A stretch of DNA of 7,055 nt. It comes from Verrucomicrobiales bacterium (GTDB lineage: Bacteria; Verrucomicrobiota; Verrucomicrobiia; Limisphaerales; UBA1096). The notes beneath the pieces were generated by a model. That model saw only the letters and a program-made list of their open reading frames with translations. It was not told the DNA's origin and ran no database searches. How positions within the stretch are numbered: position 1 is the stretch's first letter; each line of letters starts with the position of its first letter. A program made the position numbers and the translations under genes. The DNA lies in assembly GCA_011523195.1 (NCBI GenBank), contig WTHH01000046.1:1-7055 (forward strand). The letters are read 5' to 3'. Below, piece by piece: positions 1 to 5,628 of this stretch.

Positions 1-1979
1 CCTCCAATTCCAGCAATAAAATACGACCATCCGGAAAAGATGTCATGGGAAGGCCCCCAGACGTTCACGTAATCCCCTTCAAAGAAAAGTTCAGGCTTAC
101 CGACTTTCGGTTCACTCTCGAGATCCAACGACACCTTCATCCACTGTGAGCCGTTGCGATAATAAACTCCCGAACCATCCGGCAACCATTTCGGTTCCTC
201 CCCACCACCAACCGAAATCCGAATTTCGTTATTCATTTCAGGAAACCGGTTGATATAAATTTCATACCCCCTTTTCATATCCTTCTCAGAAGTATATGCC
301 ACCCACTTATTGTCCGAAGACAAAGTGAATCCCCATTCAAAATGGTCATTTTCAGATAATTGCTTCGGGACACCATCTCCTGCCAAGTCGTAGGAGTAGA
401 AATAAGACCGGGATTCACCCTTAAATCGCCAAAATAGAATCAGCTTCTGATCATCCTTTGTAACATCTTCAACATTCATTCTCGCAGTATCCTTACTTAG
501 ATTAAGATTCTCTTCAGCTCGAGTTGTTAGATCGTATCTATAAATCTCCGGCTTGTTGTTTCTGAAGGAAGAATAATAGATAGCCTTGCTTGAATTGGCC
601 CAAACAGGCCTATAGTTCGGGATCTCCTTGGTAACTGAACTAAATTGCTTTCGCTCAACATCAAATATTTTGATATTATAATAACCGCTTTCTTTCTCCT
701 CTATCGCAATATATTTTCCGTCAGGAGAAATTCTAAAGGTGCCATAAAAGGCAGTCTCATGATATAGCTTACTTACCTCCCCACTCGCATCTAATTCCAT
801 CATCGTCATCTGATTCATCGGAGAACCTTCGATGAAGGTCAGCACTCCATTTTGAGAAATGGAATATTGTGAATACACCCCTCTTCCTCCTCTAACTCTT
901 GAGCCGGGAATTGTTATGGGAGATGTTTTCAAATCCAAGCTAACCGGATCAATCTTCTGAACCTGTAAATAGTTCCCATCCAAAAAAACGATAGAATCAC
1001 GCCCCACCCATGTTGCATGCTCCCCATCATTTAGTTCCGTTATGTTAACCTCTCCCACACCGGTCGGCAGGTAGACGGGATTGACTCGCTGCCAGTCAAA
1101 CTCATCACCCATAAATACTAAACCTTTTCCATTATTCGCGACCTTCGGGAACAATCCTCCATGACCATTCCATCCTATGGTTTCTGGCTTTCCGCCGTCT
1201 GCATTGACTTTTCGCAACGTGGATCCCTCTCCGTCCGCAAAGTAAATCAGCCCATCCGCACCCCAAGTACCCCCGCTTGGGTTTCGGGTTCCGCAAATCG
1301 TTTTCATTACCCCACCGTTTAGCTCCATCTTCACCAACTTATCGCCGACAAAGAATGCCAACCATTTGTTCGTGGGATCGAAAAACGGAAGAAACCCTCC
1401 CTTGGTCTGCGGCAGGAGGGTGAATTTGTCCTCCGCCAATTTCCGCATGCAGATATAGCGCTCCCCATCCACCACGCAGGTATAAACGAGTGTTTGCCCG
1501 TCATGAGATATTTCCAATAATGGAAAAGGCGCACCAAACGGCATATCCGTCGGCTTGGCCATGGGATACTCCTCCGGGATCGGTATTTTGACATGCATCC
1601 TCTTCCCCACTCCACCCTGATCGCGATCTATCGATTGAACCGATTCTCCCGAAGGTGACTGAAAAAACAGCAACCCCAATAACACGAAAACGCTCAGCGC
1701 CAACACGCCGATCGTCAGCTTGGCCAAGTTATTCGATTGGGGGGAGGCAGCAGGATTCGGCCTTGGCCTATCGTGGCGCTTGACGATGGTTGACTGCGGG
1801 GCAACTGATTCACCTTCCCGACTGATGCCGCGCTTGGCCAAGCCGTTAACCAAGTCCTCCAACACCTGCTCCTCGTTCTCGCCGTATAGTTCCAAATGCT
1901 GGATGCCGGCCAACTGGTACTGCAGCTTGGCCGGTACGTCCGCCGGCTCAAGGTAGACCGGTAGTAGTGCCTTTTTTTG
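1..1979 (-). CDS. Membrane-anchored PD40-type beta-propeller (C-terminal fragment of the interrupted TIR gene, partial)
   Basis: This is the open frame after the internal TAA, listed from the codon following the stop to the left edge. It begins QKKALLPVYLEP, the missing end of the TIR domain. It continues through a low-complexity linker, one hydrophobic helix (about codons 169-188 of the full gene, with basic residues before it and acidic/polar ones after), then more than 500 residues of repeated beta-propeller blades. Blade signatures include DGLIYFAD, SPDGKYIA, SSDNKWVAYTSE and LPDGSGVYYRNG. The last two closely follow the propeller of PD40 receptor kinases. The helix is oriented to put the propeller outside. 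Independent translation would need a restart. In-frame candidates are a GTG at about 1865 and an ATG at 1598; the latter lies after the helix and would lose the anchor. Neither has an obvious ribosome-binding site. Confidence 0.6.
1719..1728. repeat. Iterated palindrome CTTGGCCAAG (first of seven copies)
   Basis: Exact copies lie at 1719-1728, 1833-1842, 2935-2944, 3214-3223, 3512-3521, 6315-6324 and 6549-6558. Copies with one mismatch lie at 1554-1563 and 2841-2850. Six of the seven are read as Leu-Ala-Lys (TTG GCC AAG); the copy at 3512 is in another frame and encodes Trp-Pro-Ser. All are inside genes. None is found in the AT-rich 1-1700 segment or in ruvB. Confidence 0.9.
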
Positions 1980-1982
1980 TTA
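1980..1982 (-). other. In-frame TAA stop splitting the TIR domain
   Basis: The minus-strand context reads GCG TCT TAA CAA AAA AAG GCA. The frame before the stop encodes the TIR helix VVKEVMLAS and the same frame after it encodes the TIR strand ALLPVYLEP, so no indel is needed. One substitution in CAA, GAA, AAA or TTA, among others, would create it. Seven A residues follow within four bases, a context prone to slippage and to sequencing error. TAA also ends ruvB (4156-4158), the hydratase-like gene (2716-2718) and the Sel1 gene (5652-5654), so it functions as a stop in this genome. Confidence 0.9.
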
Positions 1983-2222
1983 AGACGCCAGCATCACCTC
2001 CTTGACCACGTTGTGGGAGTCGGTCGAGTTTTGTGACAGCATCACCACCATCACCCTGCAGTCGGCGATGGCCTGCACGATCTGTTCCGACCACAGGTCG
2101 GCCGCGTGGATGTTGCCCTCGTCCACCCACACCGAAATGCCGTTGCCGCGCAACGACTCCACCACCGGCATCACTCGATCCCGATCCAAACTCGAATAAC
2201 TGACAAATACTTCCGCGCCCAT
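1980..2222 (-). CDS. Truncated TIR-domain protein (N-terminal fragment of the interrupted gene)
   Basis: If the TAA terminates, the product is 80 residues: the first four-fifths of the core TIR fold, from strand A (EVFVSYS) through strand D and the following helix (HNVVKEVMLAS). Glu46, at the position of the catalytic glutamate of NADase TIRs such as SARM1, is kept. The final strand and helix, which start only a few residues after the stop, would be absent, as would the membrane anchor and propeller. TIR domains run to roughly 130-150 residues, so this fragment is unlikely to fold well alone. It is listed separately because a gene caller would probably report it as a short TIR protein and hide the larger gene. 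Confidence 0.6.
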   Translation of the reverse strand: MGAEVFVSYSSLDRDRVMPVVESLRGNGISVWVDEGNIHAADLWSEQIVQAIADCRVMVVMLSQNSTDSHNVVKEVMLAS

Positions 2223-2282
2223 GGCTAGGTGTTCGCGGAAATGTAAATCCCTACCGCAAAAACATCCACTTCAAATAAACTG

Positions 2283-2347
2283 AAAAAAGGCACGGAGCAC
2301 GGCTACCCCCGAAGCAACAACAACGGGGAAAAGAATGTCCCTGCTCC
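2283..2347 (-). terminator. Possible intrinsic terminator of the hydratase-like/DUF3817 operon
   Basis: On the minus strand, about 40 bases past the DUF3817 stop, GGAGCA (2347-2342) can pair with TGCTCC (2299-2294) around an inner hairpin CCCCG (2328-2324) / CGGGG (2311-2307). Five bases after the outer stem comes a run of six T (2288-2283). The stems are interrupted, so this is weaker than the terminator at 5629-5657. The rest of 2223-2387 shows no convincing promoter for the TIR gene, only a weak TTGAAG-like element near 2269. Confidence 0.35.
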
Positions 2348-2387
2348 TTTGCGGATTCGCAGGCTCAGACGGTCAATTTATCGAAAC

Positions 2388-2714
2388 CTAATCTGTGGCT
2401 TGTGCTGTCTCTCGAAGGGCTTGCTCTTCCCGGCGGAGGCCTCGCTCAATGACGAATGGACCGAAGGGGATGATGGCAGCGATGAATACCTTGGCAGACC
2501 ATTTGAACGGGCGCTTTAACGCCAGCGCGGCTCGAATAAGCGCAATGACGTAGAGGGTGAACAGGACGCCGTGAATCATCCCGACGATGCTCACAGCCTT
2601 GGGCATGTCGGCGGCATACTTGAGCGGCATGGCCACTAAAAAAAGCAGCAGGGTTGAGGTGCCCTCAACGAGGCCGATGTGGCGCAGTTGCCACATTGAG
2701 TTAATTTCTCTCAT
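2388..2714 (-). CDS. DUF3817 integral membrane protein
   Basis: A 108-residue inner-membrane protein of the DUF3817 family, whose function is not established. The family hallmarks are visible: a first helix containing VEGTS (16-20) and running to AMPLKY (28-33), then GMIHGVLFTLYV (45-56) in the second helix, and a third hydrophobic segment with PFGPFV (83-88), followed by a basic and acidic tail (RGLRREEQ). Three membrane segments and about 100 residues are normal for the family. The start at 2714 is one base after the stop of the upstream hydratase-like gene (TAA-C-ATG), so the two are almost certainly co-transcribed and probably translationally coupled. No Shine-Dalgarno is evident. An alternative Met at residue 7 (ATG at 2696) would fit the family equally well. 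The gene ends with TAG. The link with the hydratase-like protein is positional only. Confidence 0.85.
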   Translation of the reverse strand: MREINSMWQLRHIGLVEGTSTLLLFLVAMPLKYAADMPKAVSIVGMIHGVLFTLYVIALIRAALALKRPFKWSAKVFIAAIIPFGPFVIERGLRREEQALRETAQATD

Positions 2715-2715
2715 G

Positions 2716-3600
2716 TTAGTGAATTGAAAATTCTACCTTGCCGAGTTCACCAAAGTCCGCCGTCCAGTCCCCCGGCTCGGCTGGGGTGATTTTTCCCAAC
2801 GCGCCGGTGAGGATCAGGTGACCGGGCTGAATCTCGCGCCCCTGGCCAAGCGCGTGGTTGACCTGATGCAACAGGTTCTGCCATTGGCCACGGTGCGCGG
2901 CGGCGCCGGTGGTTTTATTTTTCTCATCGTCCCCCTTGGCCAAGCGCCTGGCCAGGCGGATGGTCGCGCGGTTAGGGTTTACTTTCGCCACCGGGTTGCG
3001 GCGACCAACGATGTAGTTAGCGGACAAGACGTTGGCTGCAGCGAGGTCAAGCGCGACCATCGGTTGTGTGGGCTCCAGTTTGCCCGCCGGCAGCTCGATC
3101 ACAGGGACGATCGCCTCGACGTGCGCCTTCAGTGCATCGACATTATTGATTGGCCGGATGATGGCCCTGCCGATGACGAAGCCCACCTCGGTTTCAATCT
3201 TTGTCCCGGGGAACTTGGCCAAGCGGATGGTCGGCTTGTCTGCCGCCTCCAGCCAGCCGTCACGAAAGAGAACGGCAGAGAGCGGGCCATCGAGCTTCAG
3301 CGCCTTTTGCCCGGCCGCCCCGGCTACGGCTCCCTTGTACCCGGCGATGCCCTTGTGTTTTTTGGTGACCTTGTCCACGAAGCGTTTCTGTACATCGTAG
3401 GCATCCGCCAGTGTTGCTTCCGGCCTGATGGCACTGAGTTGCGGCAGGGCATTGCCGGCGAGGTGCGCCTTTACCAAGCGCTTGGTCAACTCGATGGGGG
3501 TCGGCCCGGCGCTTGGCCAAGCGACCGCCCAAAGCATGGCGATCAGCAGGATGGTGATTCGGTGACGTGTCGATGCGGCAATCACTGCGCCGACATGCAA
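2716..3600 (-). CDS. Fumarylacetoacetase/2-keto-4-pentenoate hydratase-fold protein with predicted signal peptide
   Basis: The C-terminal 250 residues match the FAH superfamily, closest in layout to the MhpD-type 2-keto-4-pentenoate hydratases, which hydrate 2-hydroxydienoates in aromatic meta-cleavage pathways. Visible signatures (numbering from a TTG start at 3600, 294 residues) are GYKG (87-90), the metal-binding pair TEVGFV with E136 and E138, a third probable ligand E169 in VPVIEL, NYIVG (195-199), GHLILTG (260-266) and DFGELGKVEFSI at the end. Before this is a basic stretch STRHR and the hydrophobic core ITILLIAMLWAVAW, a plausible Sec signal (possible cleavage after AVA). That is unusual because MhpD enzymes are cytosolic. 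The frame is open back to an ATG at 3720, but that would overlap the small gene at 3620-3829 by about 100 bases and add a basic, non-conserved extension. TTG at 3600 (GGAA a few bases upstream) or GTG at 3585 are better starts. Fold is firm; substrate unknown. Confidence 0.8.
   Translation of the reverse strand: MHVGAVIAASTRHRITILLIAMLWAVAWPSAGPTPIELTKRLVKAHLAGNALPQLSAIRPEATLADAYDVQKRFVDKVTKKHKGIAGYKGAVAGAAGQKALKLDGPLSAVLFRDGWLEAADKPTIRLAKFPGTKIETEVGFVIGRAIIRPINNVDALKAHVEAIVPVIELPAGKLEPTQPMVALDLAAANVLSANYIVGRRNPVAKVNPNRATIRLARRLAKGDDEKNKTTGAAAHRGQWQNLLHQVNHALGQGREIQPGHLILTGALGKITPAEPGDWTADFGELGKVEFSIH
3510..3523. repeat. Extended 14-bp palindrome CGCTTGGCCAAGCG
   Basis: A perfect 14-base palindrome containing the iterated core. 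It lies in the signal-peptide region of the hydratase-like gene and is read as A-W-P-S, so the Leu-Ala-Lys codon string cannot explain it. Confidence 0.9.
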
Positions 3601-3619
3601 CGGAATTCCGCGCCGCTTG

Positions 3620-3829
3620 TCAACGGGTCGTCTGCCGGGGTCGCGCCAGGACTGCCTCGGGCATGAACATCGACGCCCACTCGATCGCTGCCGCCTCGTC
3701 GTGATGGCTGCCGCCCTCAAGCTGGTATCGGCCGTCCTGTTCGCGCATCAACTTGGCCCGGCCAAACATGGCCACCACGCGGCGTGTGTGCAGCATGATT
3801 CGCGGGCGATTTTTGCATCCCTGCTTCAT
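3620..3829 (-). CDS. Small conserved-looking protein (MFGRAKL...DGRYQLEGGS type), function unknown
   Basis: A 69-residue protein, basic at the N-terminus. Its central block MFGRAKLMREQDGRYQLEGGS (about 21-41) is followed by an amphipathic stretch AAAIEWASMFMPEAVL (46-61). I recall, without being able to check, short uncharacterised proteins of Verrucomicrobia with the pattern FGRA-L-DG-Y-L-GGS-EW-S-FMHEAV. This would be one of them. I chose the ATG at 3829 because it overlaps the stop of the preceding small gene as ATGA, the classic translational-coupling arrangement. A start further upstream at 3895 would overlap that gene by 70 bases. It ends 19 to 34 bases before the candidate starts of the hydratase-like gene, so all four genes down to 2388 may form one transcript. 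No membrane segment or catalytic motif is visible. Confidence 0.6.
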   Translation of the reverse strand: MKQGCKNRPRIMLHTRRVVAMFGRAKLMREQDGRYQLEGGSHHDEAAAIEWASMFMPEAVLARPRQTTR

Positions 3830-4038
3830 GCCACGCTCCTCCCCGCCTGCAGTGACTCTGTCAGGGCCAGCTCCATGCGCATGCGGTCGAACCACCAGTC
3901 GGCCACGAACGCGCTGGCCTTGCGTCGGGGGTTGTTGCGGTTACTGCGACTGCCACGCAGGCTGCCACCCATGCGGTTGCCGAGTGGAAGTTCCATCTGA
4001 GCCCGGGGCCTTGTGAACTGTTTGTCTGTCGTTTTCAT
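3826..4038 (-). CDS. Small basic protein with WWFDRMR motif, function unknown
   Basis: A 70-residue protein made of a polar N-terminus with a short LPLG element, a strongly basic middle (RGSRSNRNNPRRKAS) and a C-terminal helix-like segment carrying ADWWFDRMRMELALTES. The tryptophan pair followed by F-D-R-M-R looks like a conserved core. From memory, similar short proteins precede the FGRA-type small gene in Verrucomicrobia; I cannot name a family. The frame also has an ATG at 4050 and a GTG at 4053. None of the starts has a clear Shine-Dalgarno, and 4038 gives the most natural N-terminus (MKTTDKQ). Its TGA overlaps the ATG of the next gene. The Arg/Lys content is compatible with binding nucleic acid, but that is speculation. 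Confidence 0.55.
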   Translation of the reverse strand: MKTTDKQFTRPRAQMELPLGNRMGGSLRGSRSNRNNPRRKASAFVADWWFDRMRMELALTESLQAGRSVA

Positions 4039-4092
4039 TATTCCGTGCATCACCGTTTAGCAGTGACGGGAGACAGCCTGACAGCACCTATG

Positions 4093-4113
4093 GGACATAC
4101 GTTGTCCTATGTC
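4093..4113. promoter_or_regulatory. Operator-like dyad upstream of the small gene pair
   Basis: On the plus strand GGACA-TACGT-TGTCC (4093-4107) is a perfect dyad with 5-bp arms. An alternative overlapping dyad GACATA (4094-4099) / TATGTC (4108-4113) uses the same left arm. CTATG also flanks it on both sides. It lies in the 100-base gap between ruvB and the small pair, 40-55 bases upstream of the candidate starts at 4038-4053, a suitable place for an operator or a mutually exclusive hairpin switch. No strong promoter hexamers are visible nearby. Confidence 0.3.
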
Positions 4114-4155
4114 GAATATTTTTCTTTTCCTTGGAAAAACAGGGTTTTTTGCAGG

Positions 4156-5178
4156 TTAAAGCAGTTCCTGTTGGCCGGTGCCTGAGATGGGGCTGAGGCC
4201 GAGTTTTTGAAAACTCGCTTCGGTGGCCACCCTGCCCTGCGGGGTGCGGTTGAGGTAGCCCTCGAGGATGAGGTACGGCTCGTAGACTTCCTCGAGCGTG
4301 TCCGGTTCTTCGCCGACGGCGACCGCGAGTGACGAGAGACCAACCGGGCCGCCGCTGAACTTGACGATGATCGCCTCGAGGATCCGCTTGTCCATCTCGT
4401 CGAGGCCATCCTGATCGATCTCGAGCATGGCCAGCGCCTTGTCGGCGATCTCGCCGCTGATGCGGCCGTCACCCCGGACCTGCGCGTAGTCTCGCACCCG
4501 ACGCAGAAGGTTGTTGGCGATTCGCGGCGTGCCGCGGCTACGGCGGGCAATCTCGGCCGCGCCATCGGGATCGGCCTCGACGTCGAGTAACCGCGCAGAC
4601 CGGAGCACAATCGTCTGCAAATCCTCGCCCTGATAATAGTCGAGCCGCTCCCGCACGGGAAACCGGGTAAGCAACGGCGCGGTTAGCAGACCGCTGCGGG
4701 TGGTGGCCCCGATGAGAGTGAACCTGGGCAGGTTCAGCCTCACGCTCCGGGCGTTCGGCCCCTGGTCGATGATGATATCGAGGGTGAAGTCCTCCATCGC
4801 GGGGTAGAGATATTCCTCAATGTTCTTTTGCAGCCGATGGATTTCGTCGATGAAAAGCACATCGCCCTTGTTGAGATTGGTCAACAGGCCGGCGAGGTCG
4901 GCCGCCTTTTCAATGGTCGGGCCGCTAGTGACCTTGAGTTCGCCCCCCATTTCGCGCGATAGAATTCCAGCAAGGGTGGTTTTGCCAAGGCCGGGCGGAC
5001 CGCTGAGGAGAATGTGGTCGAGGGAATCGCCCCGCTGCTTGGCCGCCTGCACGGCGATATCAAGCCGCTCCTTGACCTTGGGCTGGCCAGTGAAATCGGA
5101 AAATGCACCCGGCCGGAGTGTCCCGTCCAGGGCGGCATCCGGCTGGGTCAACACGTCGGTAATCATCCGATCGGCCAT
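4156..5178 (-). CDS. ruvB: Holliday junction branch migration ATPase RuvB
   Basis: A 340-residue hexameric AAA+ DNA motor which, together with RuvA, drives branch migration of Holliday junctions during recombination and repair in the cytoplasm. In order: N-terminal LRPGAFSDFTGQ (21-31), Walker A GPPGLGKTT (60-68), Walker B LFIDEIH (108-114), YPAMEDFTLDIIID (125-138), sensor 1 IGATTR (156-161), RGTPRIANNLLRRVRD (215-230), then the winged-helix domain with GGPVGLSSLA (276-285) and EPYLILEGYLNRTPQGR (300-316). The arginine-finger segment reads APLLTRFPV instead of the usual SPLRDRFGI; the finger itself (E. coli R174, here R172) is kept. The start at 5178 (MADRMI) gives exactly the family's normal length. 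A longer frame to 5385 would add 69 unrelated residues and run over the divergent gene. No ruvA or ruvC lies in the window. Confidence 0.97.
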   Translation of the reverse strand: MADRMITDVLTQPDAALDGTLRPGAFSDFTGQPKVKERLDIAVQAAKQRGDSLDHILLSGPPGLGKTTLAGILSREMGGELKVTSGPTIEKAADLAGLLTNLNKGDVLFIDEIHRLQKNIEEYLYPAMEDFTLDIIIDQGPNARSVRLNLPRFTLIGATTRSGLLTAPLLTRFPVRERLDYYQGEDLQTIVLRSARLLDVEADPDGAAEIARRSRGTPRIANNLLRRVRDYAQVRGDGRISGEIADKALAMLEIDQDGLDEMDKRILEAIIVKFSGGPVGLSSLAVAVGEEPDTLEEVYEPYLILEGYLNRTPQGRVATEASFQKLGLSPISGTGQQELL

Positions 5179-5220
5179 ACTCGGCACAGACTGCGCCAAA
5201 CCGCCGCGCAACCCAAGGCA

Positions 5221-5249
5221 ATTAAATTCGTGAAGAAAAAAGGAGTAAA
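5221..5249 (-). promoter_or_regulatory. Sigma70-like promoter of ruvB
   Basis: On the minus strand TTTACT (5249-5244, four of six matches to the -35 consensus) is followed after exactly 17 bases by TTTAAT (5226-5221, five of six matches to -10). The expected transcription start near 5214 gives a leader of about 35 bases before the ruvB ATG. No LexA-type (SOS) palindrome is apparent in the leader. Confidence 0.5.
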
Positions 5250-5252
5250 AAC

Positions 5253-5281
5253 TTGCCAGGACGCCTTGTTTTAAGTTCAAT
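5253..5281 (+). promoter_or_regulatory. Weak promoter for the divergent membrane gene, possibly leaderless
   Basis: TTGCCA (5253-5258) and TTCAAT (5276-5281) are 17 bases apart, each with about four of six consensus matches or better. Transcription would start near 5288, essentially at the ATG at 5290, giving a leaderless message. That would explain why no Shine-Dalgarno precedes this gene. The hexamers are too weak to be sure. Confidence 0.25.
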
Positions 5282-5289
5282 GCCTTTTG

Positions 5290-5604
5290 ATGATTAACAC
5301 GTTCGTTAATGCAATCCTCGCCCCAACGGGCATGGCCGTGGTACTTTCCCTCGGCATCCTGAAACTGGTGGACTCCGAGCCTCACGGTTTCGGGGCGGGC
5401 CTTTTGGGACTGGTCATCTCCCTCTTAGTAATTGCGGGGCTGACAGTGCTTTACGCAAAGAAACCGGCTGCCGGCTGGGCTGTGTTGATCGGCTACACAG
5501 TGGTGCTTTATATCATCGAGGGTTCCCACCTGTTTACGTTTGGGCTGCTTGGTTTTACCTGGGCATTCGCCAAAATTGGCTGCCTGACCACAGACGAGCA
5601 CTGA
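5290..5604 (+). CDS. Small multi-pass membrane protein, function unknown
   Basis: A 104-residue, strongly hydrophobic protein. Four membrane segments can be seen at about 5-27 (with LAPTGMAVVLSLGIL), 36-56, 61-78 and 80-97 of the protein. Short polar loops separate them: DSEPHG, AKKPAAG and EGSH. It ends in a short acidic tail (TTDEH). I do not recognise a family, and there is no catalytic motif. The frame is closed by a TAA at 5272, so only TTG 5287 or ATG 5290 can start it; ATG is preferred. It is transcribed divergently from ruvB across a 111-base gap and has its own strong terminator, so it is a single-gene unit. It is the only plus-strand gene in the window. Divergent placement beside ruvB does not by itself imply a role in repair. 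Confidence 0.7.
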   Translation: MINTFVNAILAPTGMAVVLSLGILKLVDSEPHGFGAGLLGLVISLLVIAGLTVLYAKKPAAGWAVLIGYTVVLYIIEGSHLFTFGLLGFTWAFAKIGCLTTDEH

Positions 5605-5628
5605 GTTGGGATTAAACGATTTTTGAAG

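Larger units (their letters stand above)
1..2222 (-). pseudogene. TIR - transmembrane - PD40 beta-propeller protein, interrupted by one in-frame TAA, 3' end beyond window
   Basis: Read from the ATG at 2222 to the left edge, one frame stays open for 740 codons except for a single TAA at 1980-1982 (codon 81). Residues 1 to about 135 form a TIR domain: strand A EVFVSYS (4-10), strand B with acidic turn GISVWVDE (28-35), putative catalytic Glu46 in LWSEQI, strand D VMVVMLS (57-63), then after the stop PVYLEP (88-93) and QYQLAGIQHLEL (101-112). A basic, proline-rich linker leads to one hydrophobic helix (about 169-188). From about 225 onward the protein is a WD40-like propeller of the PD40/TolB type, with ISPDGKYIA (498-506) and GGGEEPKWLPDG (about 673-684). 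The last visible residues resemble the C-terminal end of such propellers, so little is probably missing. Known family: bacterial TIR domains act as NADases or signal producers, often in phage defence. Inference: N-terminus cytoplasmic, propeller extracytoplasmic. No clear Shine-Dalgarno precedes the start. A pseudogene, readthrough or a base error all remain possible. Confidence 0.8.

Noticed and set aside
1331..1951. Minus-strand open frames in the other register at 1331-1615 and 1715-1951
   Set aside because: They are Trp/Arg/Ser-rich translations one frame away from the TIR-propeller frame, which I verified is open throughout this stretch.
1970..1985. Frameshift in the A7 run as the cause of the TIR interruption
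   Set aside because: Counting the bases shows the TIR frame continues unchanged on both sides of the run. The problem is a stop codon, not an indel.
2818..3666. Long plus-strand open frame opposite the hydratase-like gene
   Set aside because: Its translation is Gly/Arg/Asp-rich with no recognisable motif, while the minus strand encodes a clear FAH fold. It is an antisense shadow of GC-rich coding DNA.
3601..3720. ATG at 3720 as start of the hydratase-like gene
   Set aside because: It would overlap the small gene at 3620-3829 by about 100 bases, and the added residues are Arg-rich and look like out-of-frame translation. The signal-like segment fits a start at 3600 or 3585.
5241..5297. 14-codon leader peptide starting at TTG 5253 behind AGGAG (5241-5245)
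   Set aside because: The spacing is good, but a TTG start and the overlap with the proposed -35 make it weak. The AGGAG is equally explained as part of the ruvB promoter spacer.
5179..5385. Upstream extension of the ruvB frame by 69 codons to 5385
   Set aside because: The extension has no RuvB similarity, crosses the promoter region and overlaps the divergent gene. The Met at 5178 gives the normal 340-residue length.
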